DNA of 8,397 nt from Yoonia sp. Its GTDB lineage: Bacteria > Pseudomonadota > Alphaproteobacteria > Rhodobacterales > Rhodobacteraceae. The stretch covers positions 1 through 8,397 of the forward strand of contig JAPKCP010000144.1 in the NCBI GenBank assembly GCA_028822885.1, read 5' to 3'. The stretch's first letter is position 1. Every line of letters begins with the position of its first letter. The translations under genes were made by a program, and so were the position numbers. The notes beneath the pieces are model-generated. The model had not been told where the DNA came from. It saw only the letters and a program-made list of their open reading frames with translations, and did not search any database. Shown here in pieces: positions 6,131 through 8,397 of this stretch.

Positions 6131-7144
6131 ATGACGCCTTCAGAACCTAAACTGATCTCCGGGAATGCCAATCGGCCCTTAGCCGACAGGGTTGCCCGGC
6201 GAATGTCGATGCATCGGGGCCGTAAAGTCGGTCTTGTTGACGCGCGTGTAGAACGGTTCAACGATGGTGAGATTTTTGTTGAAGTGTTTGAGAACGTGCG
6301 TGGTGAGGATATGTTTATTATCCAGTCTACATCAAACCCAGCCAACGACAACCTGATGGAATTATTGATTATTTCAGATGCTTTGCGCCGCTCGTCTGCC
6401 GCCCGCATCACTGCCGTAATCCCCTATTTTGGCTATGCCCGACAAGACCGTCGATCAAAGGCACGCACGCCAATCACTGCTAAATTGGTCTCAAACATGA
6501 TTGTTGAGGCTGGTATCGAACGTGTTCTGACGCTTGATTTACACGCGACCCAAATTCAGGGCTTCTTTGATATTCCAGTGGACAACTTGTACGCATCACC
6601 AGTTTTTGCCCTTGATGTGAAGCACAATTTCAAGGATCAAATGGACGAGATCATGGTTGTTTCACCAGACGTTGGCGGTGTCGCCCGCGCCCGCGATTTG
6701 GCCAAGCGGATTGGCGCGCCTTTGTCTATCGTTGACAAACGCCGCGGGAAACCTGGCGAAGTGGCAGAAATGACCGTGATTGGTGACGTCAAAGACCGGA
6801 CTTGCCTGATCGTGGACGACATCGTTGATACCGCAGGCACACTTTGCAAAGCCGCTGAGGTTCTCATGGCGCATGGCGCGAAAGAGGTCCACGCTTATAT
6901 CACACACGGCGTTTTATCTGGCCCCGCGATTGAAAGGGTCAATGCATCAGTGATGAAACACCTCGTAATCACTGACACGATTGAGGCGACAAAGGCCCTG
7001 CTCGCCGCTGAGAAGATCAGGATTGTGCCAACCGCGCCAATGTTTGCCCAAGCCATCCTCAACACATCAAATGGCACGTCTGTTTCGTCGTTATTTGATC
7101 ATGAGACCCTCGGTCCGATCTACGAAGGCATGTATAGCGGCTAG
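6131..7144 (+). CDS. prs: Ribose-phosphate pyrophosphokinase (PRPP synthetase)
   Basis: This 337-residue cytoplasmic enzyme makes phosphoribosyl pyrophosphate from ribose 5-phosphate and ATP, feeding purine, pyrimidine, NAD, histidine and tryptophan synthesis. Readable motifs are ERFNDGE (41-47), the ATP-site YARQDRR (102-108), metal-binding DLHATQIQGFF (136-146), VVSPDVGGVARA, the flexible-loop VDKRR with catalytic Lys203, and the PRPP loop VDDIVDTAGT (228-237). It is a little longer than the usual 310-320 residues, mainly from a short N-terminal extension and the C-terminal tail. The ATG is preceded by AAAGGA (6116-6121) at 9-nt spacing. Its stop lies one base from the stop of the opposing lectin gene, leaving no room for a terminator between them. 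PRPP-using reactions release PPi, the substrate of the pyrophosphatase encoded at the left end. Confidence 0.97.
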   Translation: MTPSEPKLISGNANRPLADRVARRMSMHRGRKVGLVDARVERFNDGEIFVEVFENVRGEDMFIIQSTSNPANDNLMELLIISDALRRSSAARITAVIPYFGYARQDRRSKARTPITAKLVSNMIVEAGIERVLTLDLHATQIQGFFDIPVDNLYASPVFALDVKHNFKDQMDEIMVVSPDVGGVARARDLAKRIGAPLSIVDKRRGKPGEVAEMTVIGDVKDRTCLIVDDIVDTAGTLCKAAEVLMAHGAKEVHAYITHGVLSGPAIERVNASVMKHLVITDTIEATKALLAAEKIRIVPTAPMFAQAILNTSNGTSVSSLFDHETLGPIYEGMYSG

Positions 7145-7145
7145 G

Positions 7146-7493
7146 TCAAATATCCCACGAATCCTCGCTGGAAAGTGGGCCAATCGCTTGCCAAGCAACA
7201 CGAATTCTGGCAACTCGGCTGTCGCCCCAAGTCCGAAACACGATTTCAAAGCCTGACGATGTCACATTGTCAGGCTGCAAATCTGCCCTGATAAACGCAT
7301 CATTGGACATGTCTATCATCGACATTTGCACGGACACTGTTGGTGCATCGCCGAATTGGTCAGAAAATGTTACCACGCGACGAACGGAACGCGGCCCTTC
7401 GCCCTTCCACATCTCGCCGTCATCCTCAAAATCTGAGAATAAAATAACGTCACCTTGGTCGATCCCAATGACATGACTATCAAGTCGTTTCAT
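7146..7493 (-). CDS. H-type lectin domain protein
   Basis: This 115-residue protein is almost entirely one H-type lectin domain (the fold of snail agglutinin and the discoidin C-terminal domain), from about residue 37 to 105. It shows RRVVTFSDQFGDAPTV, SMIDMSNDAFIRADL, VTSSGFEIVF and the strongly conserved RTWGDSRVARIRVAWQAIG. H-type lectins bind N-acetylgalactosamine or related sugars as trimers; whether this one does is unknown. No signal peptide or membrane segment is visible, so it is either cytoplasmic or exported by an unrecognised route. The N-terminal stretch of about 36 residues is acidic and may be a small strand-rich extension. The ATG has only a weak AGG upstream. It is convergent with prs and divergent from the cupin gene. 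Confidence 0.85.
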   Translation of the reverse strand: MKRLDSHVIGIDQGDVILFSDFEDDGEMWKGEGPRSVRRVVTFSDQFGDAPTVSVQMSMIDMSNDAFIRADLQPDNVTSSGFEIVFRTWGDSRVARIRVAWQAIGPLSSEDSWDI

Positions 7494-7563
7494 ACGTGCC
7501 TAATTCCCTTTGCCAAGACGGTTAGCCTGAGTCCAAATCGAAAGATAAAAAGAACTTCCTCTG

Positions 7564-7619
7564 AATTTTTTGTGCAAAATTCTATGATATATTTTCGGCG
7601 CTGATTAATTTTTGTGCAA
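7564..7619 (-). repeat. Pair of TTGCAC-A-run direct repeats upstream of the lectin gene
   Basis: On the minus strand TTGCAC followed by an A-run and ATT occurs twice, at 7564-7577 (six As) and 7607-7619 (five As). The TTGCAC cores are 42 nt apart, about four helical turns, so both would face the same side of the DNA. The 7564 copy also lies in a GAATTTT/AAAATTC hairpin (7563-7569 and 7576-7582). They could be binding sites for a regulator of the lectin or cupin gene; the function is inferred only from repetition and spacing. Confidence 0.4.
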
Positions 7620-7625
7620 TAGGTC

Positions 7626-7732
7626 CTGTGTGAAACTGGGTCATTGGCGATCACATAGCGAAGAACTGTGTGCCCAATAAGGCACACAGAATTGAAGGAC
7701 GCCCTTCTTATCGGTAGATAGCGGATTTATCT
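7626..7732 (+). promoter_or_regulatory. Chain of four stem-loops upstream of the cupin gene
   Basis: Four stem-loops follow one another. (1) CTGTGTGA (7626-7633) pairs with TCACATAG (7651-7658), 8 bp with one G-U. (2) CTGTGTGCC (7666-7674) pairs perfectly with GGCACACAG (7681-7689) around CAATAA. (3) GAAGG (7694-7698) pairs with CCTTC (7703-7707). (4) AGATA (7716-7720) pairs with TATCT (7728-7732). The CTGTGTG half-site recurs in both orientations in the first two. No T-run follows, so terminators are unlikely. It could be a structured leader of the cupin mRNA, a small RNA, or a double operator. Confidence 0.4.
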
Positions 7733-7803
7733 CTGCTTGATTTGCAGCACGCTCTGGTTTTGCATGCTTTGCCTGCCACCAATCGTGTAAAAAGGACAAC
7801 ACC

Positions 7804-8397
7804 ATGGACCTGAACGCAGATTTTTCACAACGCGTGGTCATTCATTCTGACCAGCTTACATGGCAAACGTCGCCGATGCCCGGCGTAGATCGACGTATGC
7901 TTGACCGCATCGGTGGTGAAGTTGCGCGTGCCACAACAATTGTGCGCTATGCTCCAAACAGCCATTTTTCTGCGCACACGCATACCGGTGGCGAAGAATT
8001 CATTGTCCTTGACGGTATTTTCCAAGATGAGCACGGTGACTATCCGGAAGGAACGTACGTCCGTAACCCACCAACGTCGTCCCACACACCGGGATCGGAA
8101 CAAGGCTGCACAATTTTCGTGAAGTTATGGCAGTTCGACATGAATGATCGGACAAAGTTTCGTAAAACCATGGGTGATGAACTGAATGCTCCTGTTGATG
8201 GCATTGCCACCGCGCAGCTTCACCGCGATGATCGCGAAATCGTGACATACTGCCACGTCGATGCCGGTGCCACGTTAACCAGCAACACTTCTGGCGGCGT
8301 TGAGTTGTTCATCATCGGTGGCGCTGTCATTGAATTAGGTGAGACACTGGAGAAAGGCGCTTGGTTACGCCTGCCAGAAGGTGCAGCGTTATCGGCT
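7804..8397 (+). CDS. ChrR-like cupin protein, truncated by the window end
   Basis: An uninterrupted frame of 198 codons begins at the ATG at 7804, preceded by AAAGGA (7791-7796), and remains open at the window edge; probably a few dozen residues or fewer are missing. It resembles the cupin domain of ChrR, the zinc-dependent anti-sigma factor that holds the ECF sigma factor RpoE in Rhodobacter and releases it on singlet oxygen. The candidate metal ligands His58, His60, Glu64 and His94 have the same spacing (2, 4, 30) as the ChrR cupin ligands His141, His143, Glu147 and His177. A second cupin-like half starts near residue 135 (EIVTYCHVDAGATL, then VELFIIGG) and lacks those ligands. There is no N-terminal anti-sigma domain with its HxxxCxxC motif, and no sigma gene upstream. 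It is therefore a stand-alone two-cupin protein, perhaps a sensor or enzyme, not a classical anti-sigma factor. Confidence 0.85.
   Translation, partial: MDLNADFSQRVVIHSDQLTWQTSPMPGVDRRMLDRIGGEVARATTIVRYAPNSHFSAHTHTGGEEFIVLDGIFQDEHGDYPEGTYVRNPPTSSHTPGSEQGCTIFVKLWQFDMNDRTKFRKTMGDELNAPVDGIATAQLHRDDREIVTYCHVDAGATLTSNTSGGVELFIIGGAVIELGETLEKGAWLRLPEGAALSA

Larger units (their letters stand above)
7494..7803. other. Divergent intergenic region with repeats and stem-loops
   Basis: This 310-nt gap lies between the start codons of the lectin and cupin genes. I see no convincing coding sequence: the short open frames crossing it on the minus strand (7490-7687, 7641-7841) lack family resemblance and credible ribosome-binding sites. 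It has an AT-rich core (about 7540-7620) containing TATGAT (7583-7588) and TATATT (7588-7593). None has a -35 at correct spacing on either strand, so I call no promoter. The repeats and stem-loops are listed separately. Confidence 0.6.

Noticed and set aside
7737..7765. TTGATT and TTGCAT with 17-nt spacing as a promoter for the cupin gene
   Set aside because: The -10 matches only half of the consensus and lacks the essential A at position 2. No sigma-E type -35 (TGATCC) was found either.

Overview
The window looks like ordinary chromosomal DNA from an alphaproteobacterium, most likely the Roseobacter group of the Rhodobacteraceae. This is inferred from the protein sequences and from the gene set (TIGR01459-type HAD hydrolase, MaoC, ribF, YcgN-like protein, threonine aldolase, prs). 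No 16S rRNA or other taxonomic marker is present. Base composition looks balanced to moderately GC-rich (not computed).

Layout. (1) Positions 1-1050 hold a family II (Mn-dependent) inorganic pyrophosphatase with a credible extended -10 promoter. (2) Positions 1051-1460 hold a hairpin terminator and, on the minus strand, the decayed remains of a small zf-TFIIB-type zinc-ribbon gene. (3) Positions 1461-5351 hold five plus-strand genes: HAD-IIA hydrolase, MaoC-like protein, ribF, YcgN-family Cys-cluster protein and low-specificity L-threonine aldolase. The last three are tightly packed (8-nt and 1-nt overlaps), so they are probably one transcript with translational coupling. (4) A GC-rich hairpin at about 5382-5407 separates this run from a convergent minus-strand 2-hydroxychromene-2-carboxylate isomerase-like gene. 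(5) That gene is divergent from prs (PRPP synthetase, 6131-7144), which meets a minus-strand H-type lectin gene tail to tail with only 1 nt between the stop codons. (6) A 310-nt divergent intergenic region (7494-7803) carries direct repeats and a chain of stem-loops. It leads into a ChrR-type cupin protein that runs off the right edge (7804 onward, open to 8397).

Most genes are housekeeping: FMN/FAD synthesis, PRPP supply, pyrophosphate removal and threonine/glycine interconversion. I see no mobile element, CRISPR array, tRNA, rRNA, phage gene or defence system, and nothing I would call a new multi-gene system. The points most worth a second look are the structured leader and ChrR-like cupin at the right end, the zinc-ribbon pseudogene, and the stand-alone bacterial H-type lectin.
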